Assembly (NCBI GenBank): GCA_963728395.1
Contig: CAVSJJ010000003.1
Location: forward strand, 62,001 to 126,000
Origin: CAVSJJ01 sp963728395
GTDB lineage: Bacteria > Actinomycetota > Actinomycetes > Actinomycetales > Dermatophilaceae
Direction of reading: 5' to 3'
Length of the DNA stretch: 64,000 bases
How positions within the stretch are numbered: position 1 is the first letter of the stretch; the number at the start of each line of letters is the position of its first letter. Shown in pieces: positions 19,490 to 27,413 of the stretch. The notes beneath the pieces were generated by a model, which worked only from the letters and a program-made list of their open reading frames with translations, did no database searches and had not been told where the DNA came from. Made by a program: the position numbers and the translations under genes.

Positions 19490-20381
19490 GCCACGATCAT
19501 GGCCAGCCGGCCGCGCGCCGCCGCACCGGGTCCCGGCGGGCCCAGCCGCGGGCCCCGGCATACCCGACGGACCGGCTCGCGACGCCGGACGCCGTACTCG
19601 AGGATCCCCGCGGGGTCGCCCCAGCCGTCGCTCGGCCAGGCGGGCGACGATGGCGCCGTGGAGGACGTCCCCGGCACCGAGGGTGTCGAGCGACCCGGAC
19701 GTGCCGGTGGCTCGACGGTCCCCGAGGAGCCGTCCCGGGCCCGCCAGGCGACGGGCCGGGGCCGTGGGTGCGGGCCGCGAAGGTCGGGCCGTAGCGCAGG
19801 ACGGCGTCGAGGCCTCGCCCGCCGGGCTGCGAAGTCGGCGGACACGACAGCCATGTCGACCTCGCCGAGCAGGGCTCGAGACCGGGCTTCCACGATCCGC
19901 CGTCGAGGAGGACGGGGATGCCGCGGCGCCGCGCCGGAAGGCGACCTCGCGACACAGCGGCAGGTGGTGCCCGTCGACGAGGACCGCGTGCGACCCCGTC
20001 GAGGACGTTGTCGTGCAGCGGCAGGTAGTCCGGTCGCGCCCGAGGGCGTTGCGGGACACGACCGCCCGCTCTCCGGTCGACTCGGTGACGAGGACCGTCG
20101 ACAGCGGCGGCTCGTAGCCGGCGGGGCCGCAGTCGGCGAGCTCGACGGCATACCGGTAGAGGTCGGCCCGGACGATGCCGGCTCAGCGGGCCGTAGCCGA
20201 CGGCCGACACGAGGACGGCGGAGGCGCCGAGGAGCGAGGCGGTCACGGCGGCGTTGAGGGCCGGCCCGCCGCCCTCGACGAGGGTCGCGGAGGCGACGAT
20301 CTTGTCGTTCGGGCCCGGGGGAGCGGCGACGGTCTGGACGACGTCGACCGTCGCCAGCCCGCAGGCGAGGACCCGTCCCAT
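19486..20381 (-). CDS. PfkB-family carbohydrate/nucleoside kinase
   Basis: Begins MGRVLACGLATVDVVQTV. Ribokinase-like landmarks: GPNDKIVASATLVEGGGPAL, NAAVTASLLGASAVLVSAVG, LSTVLVTESTGERAVVSRNA, VLVDGHHLPL, IPVLLDGGSWKPGLEAL, MAVVSADFAAR and the ATP/anion-hole motif DTLGAGDVLHGAIVARLAE with the catalytic Asp. The GG in LVEGGGPALNAA matches the sugar-binding di-glycine. About 295 residues. The substrate (ribose, fructose or a nucleoside) is not evident. Four to five frame changes. Divergent from the reductase gene by 138 bases. Confidence 0.78.
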
Positions 20382-20519
20382 GGGCCAATCCTGCCTCGCC
20401 AGGGCCGTCCGAGGGGCGGCGGACACGCGTCGGGATCCCGACGCGGCTCGCGGGTCGCGCCGACGGGGGGCACAGTGAGGGAGTGGGCGGCGTGCGCCGC
20501 CCGGGGGAGGTGGTCGGCC

Positions 20520-21080
20520 ATGGGCCTGCTCCGCTACACGGCCCAGATGTCGCTCGACGGCTACGTCAGCGACCGCGACGGACGCTTCGACTGGGCCGAA
20601 CCCGACGAGGAGGTCCACTCGCTCATCAACGACCTCGAGCGAGAGGTGGGTGTCTATCTCTACGGCCGGCGGATGTACGAGGTGATGCGGGCCTGGGAGT
20701 CTCCCGACATCGTCGCGGGCCGCCCCGCGCCGGTCGAGGACTACTTCCGGATCTGGAAGGCCGCCGACAAGATCGTCTACTCTCGCTCGCTCTCGGAGGT
20801 CTCGACCGCCCGCACCCGGCTCGAGCCCTCGTTCGACCCGGTGGCGGTGCGGCGGGTCCTCGTCGACGCGGGGCGCGCCGTGTCGATCGGCGGCCCCGAG
20901 CTGGCGGGGCTGGCCCTCCGGGCGGGGCTCGTGGACGAGCTGCGGCTGCTCGTCTATCCCGTCGTCGTCGGGGGCGGAACGGCGGCCCTGCCCGCTGATC
21001 TGCGGATCGACCTGCGGCTCGTCGAGGCGCGGACCGTGGGGGAGCGCGGGGTGGTCTATCTCCGGTATGCCGTGGGCTGA
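20520..21080 (+). CDS. Dihydrofolate reductase-fold (RibD C-terminal) protein
   Basis: Intact 186-residue protein behind GGGGGAGG. Starts MGLLRYTAQMSLDGYVSDRD; RFDWAEPDEEVHSLINDLE, VGVYLYGRRMYEVMRAWES, DYFRIWKAADKIVYSRSL, the NADPH loop AVSIGGPELAGLALRAGLVD, ELRLLVYPVVVGGGTAAL and VVYLRYAVG. This is the YyaP/YwjB-like branch of the RibD reductase domain: it is too diverged to be the folate enzyme and no partner deaminase is present. Reaction unknown. Confidence 0.82.
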   Translation: MGLLRYTAQMSLDGYVSDRDGRFDWAEPDEEVHSLINDLEREVGVYLYGRRMYEVMRAWESPDIVAGRPAPVEDYFRIWKAADKIVYSRSLSEVSTARTRLEPSFDPVAVRRVLVDAGRAVSIGGPELAGLALRAGLVDELRLLVYPVVVGGGTAALPADLRIDLRLVEARTVGERGVVYLRYAVG

Positions 21081-21150
21081 GCGTCCGTCGGGCGGCCGGA
21101 CCCGGGGGCCCCTCACCCGTTCGAGGGGATGTCGGCGGAGACCGGCTGGG

Positions 21151-21178
21151 ATCCCGGGGCGGGGCTCAGCCCCCGGGT
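21151..21178. terminator. Possible hairpin terminator after the reductase gene
   Basis: In the 330-base gene-free gap 21081-21410, a GC hairpin can form: outer arms CCCGG/CCGGG and an inner stem GGGGC-TCA-GCCCC, with a GGC bulge. No T-tract. Nothing else is recognisable in this gap apart from the TetR operator at its right end. Confidence 0.35.
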
Positions 21179-21410
21179 CCTCGCGCCGACGGGAGGGGCA
21201 GCGGCCGGATGCCCCCACATCCCCCCGCGTCGCCCCGCCTCTGTCGGGTCCGCTCATCGAACCACAGCTGAATACCGAGACCCGAGCTCGCCGAGACCGC
21301 CGCGCCGGCCCGCTCGGAAGGACGCCCCCGTCGTGCACCCCGGACCCTGGTGTGCGACGGGGGTTCGTCATGTCCGCCCGGGAGGGCTGACGGGGCTTGT
21401 GCTCCTGCGC

Positions 21411-21431
21411 GAAACTAACTAAGTTAGTTTC
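21411..21431. promoter_or_regulatory. Perfect 21-base palindrome, TetR operator
   Basis: Arms GAAACTAACT and AGTTAGTTTC flank a single central A, a perfect dyad 12 bases before the TetR start codon and just ahead of the GGAGGCGG ribosome site. Position and symmetry are those of an autoregulatory TetR site. No other copy of it was found in the window. Confidence 0.75.
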
Positions 21432-21443
21432 CGGAGGCGGACC

Positions 21444-21962
21444 ATGAGGGCAGGACTGACGAGGGCGTCGATCGCCGCGGGTGGTCTCGCCGTGGTCGAC
21501 GCCGATGGGCTGGGGGCCCTGACCATGCGCCGGGTGGCCTCGGAGCTGGGTGTCGAAGCGGCCTCGCTCTACAACCACATCCGCGGCAAGGAGGACCTGC
21601 TCGACGCGATCGTAGAGCTCGCACGGAGCGAGATGCGGCTGCCCACGACCTGGCCGGAGGACTGGCGCGACGGCCTGGTGGTGATCTTCTCGGAGTATCT
21701 CAGCGTGCTGCTCGCACACCCGCGACTCATCCCGCTCGCGGGCCGCCGGACCGCGCCCGGACCGACCGGGATCGACCACATGGTCGCCGAAGGGATGTCC
21801 CGGGGGGATGCCGATGACCTGTGGCGGGCGGCGCTGGCCCTGACGCTCGGCTTCGCATCGTTCGCCTCCGGAGCCACACCCGAGGCGGGTCCCTGGCGGC
21901 TGCCGACCTACCGGCGCGCACTGGAGGCACTGATCAACGAGATGACAGGAGGACCGTCATGA
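21444..21962 (+). CDS. TetR/AcrR-family repressor
   Basis: Intact 172-residue protein. DNA-binding domain: LTRASIAAGGLAVVDADGLG, LTMRRVASELGVEAASLYNH and IRGKEDLLDAIVELA. The C-terminal ligand domain begins DGLVVIFSEYLSVLLAHPRL and holds VAEGMSRGDADDLWRAALAL, like the TetR_C_1 type found in tetracycline-repressor relatives. It overlaps the following membrane protein gene by four bases (ATGA) and has a perfect palindrome in front, so the pair is one self-regulated operon. Inducer unknown. Confidence 0.88.
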   Translation: MRAGLTRASIAAGGLAVVDADGLGALTMRRVASELGVEAASLYNHIRGKEDLLDAIVELARSEMRLPTTWPEDWRDGLVVIFSEYLSVLLAHPRLIPLAGRRTAPGPTGIDHMVAEGMSRGDADDLWRAALALTLGFASFASGATPEAGPWRLPTYRRALEALINEMTGGPS

Positions 21963-22726
21963 CGGCTCGGACACTGACCGCGGGCATCTTCGGCACGCTT
22001 GCCGGCCTCGGAACGCTCACGCACGGGATCGGCGAGTTGATGCAGGGCGCTGTACCGACGCCGGGGCTGGCCTTCCCCTCGTGGACGGTCGGGCCGATCG
22101 CCGAGCATCTTGACGGCGATCCGGCGATGAGCGTTCTCCCCACGATGGCGGCAAGCGGAGCCGCCACGACGGTGACGTCCGTCGCCCTGCTGGCGGCATC
22201 CGCGGCGACGGCATCCGGTCGCCGGGGTCGGAGGGCCATTGCCCCTCTTGGTGGGGTAGCGCTGCTCGTCGGTGGTGGCGTCGGCCCGCCGATCCTGGCC
22301 GCTCTGGCCGGGCTGGCCGGCTCGGGGGCGTGGCAGGGGCCGGTGGTTCGGCTTCCTCTGGGGGCGCGGCGTGCGCTGGCCCGCTCCTGGCGTCCACTGT
22401 TCGCTGTGGGCGTCGCCGACGGGATCTTCGTCGTCATCGGTTCGATCGCCCTCACGGCGGCCTTCGGGTTCCACGCGCCCGATGTCTTCCTGTACGCCTT
22501 CCTCGGCGGCGCCGGGCTGCTGGGGCTCATCGGGGCAGCAGCGACGGCGAGCGACCTCGCCGAGGCCGGAGCGTCCGGCGCGACCGTGCCAGGGCACCGG
22601 ATCGCGACCGCGCAGGCACCGGCTCGCCGCCGCGGCATTCGGCACCGGCTCGCCGCCGCGGCGTCCGGCGCGAGCCCGGCACAATCCACGGGGCGCGCGG
22701 CGCCCAGGAGGCGGCCGACGTCCTGA
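21959..22726 (+). CDS. Polytopic membrane protein cotranscribed with TetR
   Basis: Intact 255-residue protein, start overlapping the TetR stop. Hydrophobic segments: LTAGIFGTLAGLGTLTHGIG, TVTSVALLAASAATA, APLGGVALLVGGGVGPPILA followed by ALAGLAGSGAWQG, SWRPLFAVGVADGIFVVIGS and FLYAFLGGAGLLGLIGAAAT, about five helices, then a basic, low-complexity cytoplasmic tail in which RHRLAAAASG-like units recur. No transporter motif. A GGG-x-GPP helix is typical of a family of actinobacterial and firmicute TetR-linked membrane proteins of unknown role. Likely the target of the repressor. Confidence 0.7.
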   Translation: MTARTLTAGIFGTLAGLGTLTHGIGELMQGAVPTPGLAFPSWTVGPIAEHLDGDPAMSVLPTMAASGAATTVTSVALLAASAATASGRRGRRAIAPLGGVALLVGGGVGPPILAALAGLAGSGAWQGPVVRLPLGARRALARSWRPLFAVGVADGIFVVIGSIALTAAFGFHAPDVFLYAFLGGAGLLGLIGAAATASDLAEAGASGATVPGHRIATAQAPARRRGIRHRLAAAASGASPAQSTGRAAPRRRPTS

Positions 22727-22848
22727 AGGGGCGTTGACCCTCGGTGAGGCTCGCCATCGGTAGCCCCCTCCTCACCACCGGGTGGTTCGGTCATCGCCGG
22801 TCTGGCGGACCAGCTCGGTGGCGGCGTCGAGCGCCGGGTGCGATCCGG

Positions 22849-23163
22849 CTACTCGTCCGCGTCGAGGAGGGCTGAAACATCGCGCAGGAGGTGGGCCGCG
22901 TCCCTCTCGTACTGTCGAAGGCCCCACCCCAGGACGCCGGCGGCCCCGAGTCCGATCACCAGGACGGCGACGCCGAAGGGCCAACCCCCGCGAGGAAGCG
23001 CTCCGACCGCCGCCACGGCCACGCCGAACCACACCAGAGTCCAGGCAACCAACACTCCGTAGACGCGGGGCGGAAGGCCGATGTCCCCGGCGAGTTCGGA
23101 CCGCAGCGGCCCGAGCGGACGAACCTGACCGGTCAACCACGCCGCAAAGCCGTTGCGCCCCAT
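22849..23163 (-). CDS. Small two-helix membrane protein
   Basis: Intact. From the ATG at 23161-23163 it has 104 residues: a soluble start MGRNGFAAWLTGQVRPLG, then VYGVLVAWTLVWFGVAVAAV and PFGVAVLVIGLGAAGVLGWG as two transmembrane helices, and a charged end LRQYERDAAHLLRDVSALLD. The frame is open upstream, so a longer form is possible. No family recognised. It is divergent from the DUF2625 gene with only about 14 bases between start codons. The 122 bases between the previous gene and its stop show nothing. Confidence 0.5.
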   Translation of the reverse strand: MGRNGFAAWLTGQVRPLGPLRSELAGDIGLPPRVYGVLVAWTLVWFGVAVAAVGALPRGGWPFGVAVLVIGLGAAGVLGWGLRQYERDAAHLLRDVSALLDADE

Positions 23164-23177
23164 CGTCGACTCATAGC

Positions 23178-23779
23178 GTGCGAAGCACGGCTGCTCGGGC
23201 TCGATCGATCCCGGTCGACGATCCCGCATGGCCAACCATCCGCGATCTGGCATCCGAGTCGCCCGGGGCGCGGCTCATCGAGGGTGACCCGGCGCGATGT
23301 CGTGAGGTCTTGTTCTCGCTTCAGTCAGCGCGCGCCCGTTCCTCGGAGCGATGGCTTCGAGCTGCGGCGGCATCGTCGCCGACCACGGCTGGGTCCGTCT
23401 CCTGGGCGGAGGCGGACGCGACGTCCCCGACGTTGCGATGGCAAACCATCTCGGCGAGCCCGGCACCAGGACCGGTCCACCGCCGTGGCTGCTGGTCGGC
23501 TTTGACGCGCTGGGTGGCCGATTCGCGATCGACGGCGGCGGCCTCGGCGTCAGCAGCGGCGAGGTCTGCTGGTTCGGGCCGGACTCGCTGGTGTGGTCCG
23601 GCCTCGGCGGGCCACACCGCGTTGTGACCGCTGTCCTCAGCGGCGACCTCACCGAGACGTTCCGATCACTGCGTTGGTCCGGGTGGCAAGAGGAGGTCGC
23701 AGCGCTGGCGCCCAACCACGGCCTGTCGCTGTACCCGCCTCCGTTCTCCACAGAGGGCCGCGACATTGCGGGGCAGTGA
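23178..23779 (+). CDS. DUF2625 family protein
   Basis: The N-terminal part reads IPVDDPAWPTIRDLASESPG and ARLIEGDPARCREVLFSLQ; one frame change near 23320 leads to RPFLGAMASSCGGIVADHGW, VRLLGGG, PPPWLLVGFDALGGRFAIDG, GLGVSSGEVCWFGPDSLVW, FRSLRWSGWQEEVAAL and LSLYPPPFSTEGRDIAG. This is the conserved pattern of DUF2625, a protein of unknown function related to immunity-type SMI1/SUKH-like folds in general shape (a guess). Start taken at the GTG in frame; an ATG start exists only after the frame change (23351). Confidence 0.65.
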
Positions 23780-23965
23780 GCCGCCGGCCAGCACCGGTCA
23801 CGGCCTCCCAGAGCCAGCCGCCTCTTTCCGTGGCGCCGTTGAACAGGCAGCGCCCCGCCGAGACCAGCGAGTTCAGCGAGCCCGCCTCCAGGCGGCTCGA
23901 CCGCCTCGTCGGGGCTACTCTGGCGATGTCCACTAGACGCGGTAAGACACTGGAGGGCGACAACG

Positions 23966-24415
23966 ATGAACCTCGCCGAGCGGCTCACGGGTCAGTCCGA
24001 CGCATTGGTCGCGGAGGCGACGGCGGCGCTCGACCACGCCCGCCTGGCTCACTACACCAAGGACGGGCCGGAGGTCGCCCAGGCCCGCCTCGAGGACCTC
24101 TTCGGTGTGCTCGTGCAGTGTCTGCGCGAGGGGTCACCGGTGGCCGTGGTGTCCCACGCCGAGGCAGTCGCGCACGAACGGTTCACCGCGGGCTTCGGCA
24201 TCGAGGAGATCCAGGTGGCGTTCAACACCCTCGAGGAGACCCTGTGGCGGCACCTGGTCGCCGAGGCACCCGCCGCCGAGCTCGGCACGGACCTGGGCCT
24301 GATCGGATCAGTCATCGGCGCCGGGAAGGACCAGCTCGCGCGCAGCTACGTCGAGCTCGCCGCCCGACGGCACGTCTCCCGCATCGACCTACAGGCGATG
24401 CAGGACCAGGCCTGA
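23966..24415 (+). CDS. Stand-alone RsbR N-terminal-like (globin-fold) protein
   Basis: Intact, 149 residues, all helical: MNLAERLTGQSDALVAEATA, LDHARLAHYTKDGPEVAQAR, LEDLFGVLVQCLREGSPVAV, EAVAHERFTAGFGIEEIQVA, FNTLEETLWRHLVAEAPAAE and a final VELAARRHVSRIDLQ. The helix pattern with AxERFxAGFxIEEI is like the RsbR/RsbRD N-terminal sensory domain of stressosome proteins, but no STAS domain follows and no rsb genes are near. It may act as a partner sensor. Upstream 186 bases and downstream 262 bases hold no gene; a small CTCCCT/AGGGAG hairpin at 24555-24571 may end the transcript. Confidence 0.55.
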   Translation: MNLAERLTGQSDALVAEATAALDHARLAHYTKDGPEVAQARLEDLFGVLVQCLREGSPVAVVSHAEAVAHERFTAGFGIEEIQVAFNTLEETLWRHLVAEAPAAELGTDLGLIGSVIGAGKDQLARSYVELAARRHVSRIDLQAMQDQA

Positions 24416-24677
24416 GCCTCCAAGCCGTCACCGACGAAAAGGTCACCACCGCGCCCTTACCGGCGGACGTCCCCGACGGGCGCTCCACACCCGCAGACTC
24501 GGTCATCGGCAGACAAATCGCGACAGGAAGGGCTTACCCCCGGCATGGTCCCATCTCCCTCAAACAGGGAGCGTCACGGATCAGCCGACATACCTGTCAA
24601 CCCTCAACCGAAACACCGTCAAGCCTCAGCCGAAGCCCGATCGTCAACCATCAGGCGGAGTCGTACACGATGCACGG

Positions 24678-24751
24678 TGGGGCGTGTCGGGCTTGAACCG
24701 ACGACCGACGGATTATGAGTCCGCTGCTCTGACCAGCTGAGCTAACGCCCC
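24678..24751 (-). tRNA. tRNA-Met (anticodon CAT), elongator type
   Basis: 74 bases on the minus strand. Acceptor GGGGCGT/ACGCCCC, D-arm TAGCTCAGCTGGTCAGAGCA, anticodon stem GCGGA/TCCGT with loop CTCATAA, anticodon CAT, T-arm GTCGGTTCAAGCCCGAC. The anticodon arm matches that seen in actinobacterial elongator methionine tRNAs; an Ile(CAT) tRNA, whose C is later modified, is less likely. CCA not encoded. Confidence 0.93.
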
Positions 24752-24942
24752 TCGGGCCGGAGGCGGCATACCCCGACGAGAGCCCGAGCGGGTCCGGACC
24801 GGCGGTCAGCCTACCGGCCGCACCCGCCTGGACAGCGGCGGCCGGCCCCTCAGTGGCTGGCTCCCAGAACCCAGGTGTCCCGACGCCGTCTCCACCCCCG
24901 AGCGGGTGGCGCGATCCGCCGGCCCCTCGGGGCCACACGAAG

Positions 24943-25003
24943 GGGGCGGATTGCCACCCTTACGCGGGGTCCGACGGGGCGGATCGCCACCCTTCGCGGG
25001 GTC
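24943..25003. repeat. Two near-identical 28-base direct repeats in a gene-free stretch
   Basis: Copy 1 (24943-24971) and copy 2 (24976-25003) share GGGGCGGATyGCCACCCTT followed by CGCGGGGTC, with one extra A in copy 1. They lie in the 547-base gap between tRNA-Met and the DUF3145 gene. The rest of the gap (24752-24942, 25004-25298) holds no recognisable gene; two octamers of the GTATGCCG family are present. Function unknown; the DUF3145 promoter should lie somewhere to the right. Confidence 0.6.
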
Positions 25004-25298
25004 GCGCCCGGGGGCGGGGCCCGCGAGCTCCCGGTCGGCCGGCGCCGCTGAGGCGCGATCGGCACTGTTGAGGCGAGAATCACCACCGTGTCGCTCGTGG
25101 CGGCTGGTGCAGAGCGCCGCGTGGTGCACAATGGGCCGACACAACCGGCGCGAGGTGACCCGCGCCCGCACAGCGAAGCGCACGGCATACCGAGGCAGCG
25201 GTCGCCACAGCAGGCCGCCGCCGCCTCCGCAGCACGGCCGGACCGACAGACGGTGCACGGCGTTGGGGAAGACGTCCCTCGCACCGAAGGAGGCCCGG

Positions 25299-25817
25299 AT
25301 GTCCGTCGCAATGCCGCGCGCCATGACCCGCGGGGTGGTGTTCATCCACTCGACCCCCGCCGCGCTGTGCCCGCACATCCAGTGGGCGATCGAGTCTGTG
25401 CTCGGCACGGGCGGTCAACCTCGACTGGACGAGCCCAGCCGGCCGGCCCGGGGCTGCTGCGGACCGAGCTGTCCTGGACCGGCGGCACGGGCACCGGCGC
25501 CCGGCTCGGCGTCCGCGCTGCGCGGCTGGGACAACCTGCGCTACGAGGTGACCGAGGAGCCCAGCCCGGGCTGCGACGGCTCGCGCTGGTCGCACACGCC
25601 GAGCCTCGGCATCCACCACACGTGGACCTCGGCCAACGGCGACGCCGTCATCAACGAGGACCGGCTGCGCGAGGTGCTCGTCCTCGCCCAGGGCTCGCCC
25701 GAGGCGATGGCGGAGATGATCGAGGAGCTGCTCGGGGTCGACTGGGACCGCGAGCTCGAGGTCTTCCGGTATGCCGGTGACGGGGCCCCCGTCCGCTGGC
25801 TCCACAAGGTGGGCTGA
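25299..25817 (+). CDS. DUF3145 family protein
   Basis: Starts behind GAAGGAGG with MSVAMPRAMTRGVVFIHSTP, then ALCPHIQWAIESVLGTGVNL, LLRTELSWTGGTGTGARLAS, LRGWDNLRYEVTEEPSPGCD, GSRWSHTPSLGIHHTWTSAN, GDAVINEDRLREVLVLAQGS and LLGVDWDRELEVFRYAGDGA. This is the conserved sequence of DUF3145, a protein found across actinobacteria, usually beside the fatty acid synthesis genes as here. About 168 residues; two or three frame changes near 25410-25510. Convergent with the accD gene. Role unknown. Confidence 0.82.
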   Translation: MSVAMPRAMTRGVVFIHSTPAALCPHIQWAIESVLGTGGQPRLDEPSRPARGCCGPSCPGPAARAPAPGSASALRGWDNLRYEVTEEPSPGCDGSRWSHTPSLGIHHTWTSANGDAVINEDRLREVLVLAQGSPEAMAEMIEELLGVDWDRELEVFRYAGDGAPVRWLHKVG

Positions 25818-25953
25818 GCCGGTCCACCGGCGGCGGAGGCGGCCCGGCGAGGGCGGCGCCCGGTGCCGCCGTCGGCCCCGCCCCATCGGCCGCTGCCCGG
25901 CGGTCCACCGATGTGGCAGTCGAGCGCGGGTCCCGGCTGACGCCCCGCCGCTG

Positions 25954-27413
25954 CTAGAGCGGGATGTTGCCGTGCGCGCCGCGCCGCTGCGGGGCGTCGG
26001 CGATCGCGCGGGCGATCGCCGAGCGGGTCTTCGGTCGGCTCGATGATCTCGTCGACGACGCCGATCTCGACGGCGCGGGCGAGGCCGCCCGGCGAGCGTG
26101 TCGTGCTCGGCGGCCAGCTCGGCCTCGACGGCCGGCGCGCTCGGCGTCGTCGATCTCGGCCAGCCGGCGGCGGTGCAGGATGCGGATCGCGGCGACCGAG
26201 CCCATGACGGCGACCTCGGCCGTCGGCCAGGCGAAGACCTTCGTCGCCCCGAGCGAGCGGGAGTTCATCGCGACGTACGCGCCGCCGTAGGTCTTGCGGG
26301 TGACGAGGGTGACCCGGGGGACGACCGCCTCGGCGAAGGCGTGGAGCAGCTTGGCGCCGCGGCGCACGACGCCGTCCCACTCCTGGCCGACGCCGGGCAG
26401 GTAGCCGGGCACGTCGACGAGGACGACGAGCGGGACCCCGAACGCGTCGCACATCCGGACGAACCGCGCCGCCTTCTCGGCCGACGGGGAGTCGAGGCAG
26501 CCGCCGAGCCGCATCGGGTTGTTGGCGATGACACCGACGGTGCGGCCGCCGAAGCGGCCGAGGGTGGTGACGATGTTCGGCGCCCAGCGCGGGTGCAGCT
26601 CGACCGCACGGCAGCCGTCGTCGAGGACGTCCGCGACGAGCGGGTGGACGTCGTAGGCGCGCTTGGCCGACTCGGGGAAGGTGCCGCCGAGGTCGACGTC
26701 GTCGACGGCGTCCGAGGTCGAGCGTGCCCTGGCTGCCGAGCAGCGTGCGACGAGGTCCTGGCCCCGCTCGAAGGCGTCCTCGATCGAGCTCGGTCGACGA
26801 CGTGGACGACGCCGGAGCGGCGGCCGTGGGGCTCGGGGCCGCCGAGGCGAAGCGCGTCGACGGCCTCGCCGGTGACCGACCGGACGACGTCGGGCCCGGT
26901 GACGAAGATCCGGCCCTCGGGAGCGAGGATGACGATGTCGGTCAGTGCCGGGCCGTAGGCCGCACCGCCGGCCGCCGGCGCCGACGACGACGGAGATCTG
27001 GGGGATCTTGCCCGGACGCCCGGGTCATCGCCGCGAAGACCTCGCCGACGGCGTGCAGCGAGACGACGCCCTCGGGCAGCCGGGCGCCGCCGGAGTGCCA
27101 GATCCCGACGATCGGGACGCCGTCGGCGAGCGCGTGCTCGTAGGCCGCGACGATGACCCCGCAGCCCGCCTCGCCCATCGCGCCGCCCATGACGGTGGCG
27201 TCGGAGGCGAAGGCGACGGCGTCGGTGCCCCGGACGCGGCCGCGGCCGGCGAGCATCCCGGAGTCGTCGACGCGCGGTGAGCAGCTCGAGGGTGCCGTCG
27301 TCGAAGAGGGCGCGGAGCCGCTTGACCGGGTTGCGGGGGTCGTTCTCGCGGTCGACCTTCGGCTTGGCCGAGGCCGAGGCGAGGGCGGAGGCCGCGTTCG
27401 GCTGGTGCGTCAT
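25954..27413 (-). CDS. accD: Acyl-CoA carboxylase carboxyltransferase (beta) subunit
   Basis: Transfers CO2 from carboxybiotin to acetyl-, propionyl- or longer acyl-CoA. Reads MTHQPNAASALAS, RNPVKRLRALFDDGTLELL, VRGTDAVAFASDATVMGGAM, GVPIVGIWHSGGARLPEGV, KIPQISVVVGAGGAAYGPAL, IFVTGPDVVRSVTGEAVDA, then the second half DSPSAEKAARFVRMCDAFGV, PLVVLVDVPGYLPGVGQEWD, TRKTYGGAYVAMNSRSLGA and TEVAVMGSVAAIRILHR. The two GGA/GGAYVAM oxyanion-hole motifs are intact. About 485 residues. Last gene of the fab operon, start overlapping the fabF stop (TGATG), matching the position of accD6 in mycobacteria. Six frame changes. Confidence 0.87.

Noticed and set aside
24596..24656. Possible CRISPR array
   Set aside because: Only three degenerate units without equal spacers, no cas genes and no further copies nearby.
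24678..24751. tRNA-Ile(CAT) or initiator tRNA
   Set aside because: The anticodon arm and acceptor fit the actinobacterial elongator methionine tRNA better; the first base pair is G-C and no C-A mismatch of the initiator type is present.
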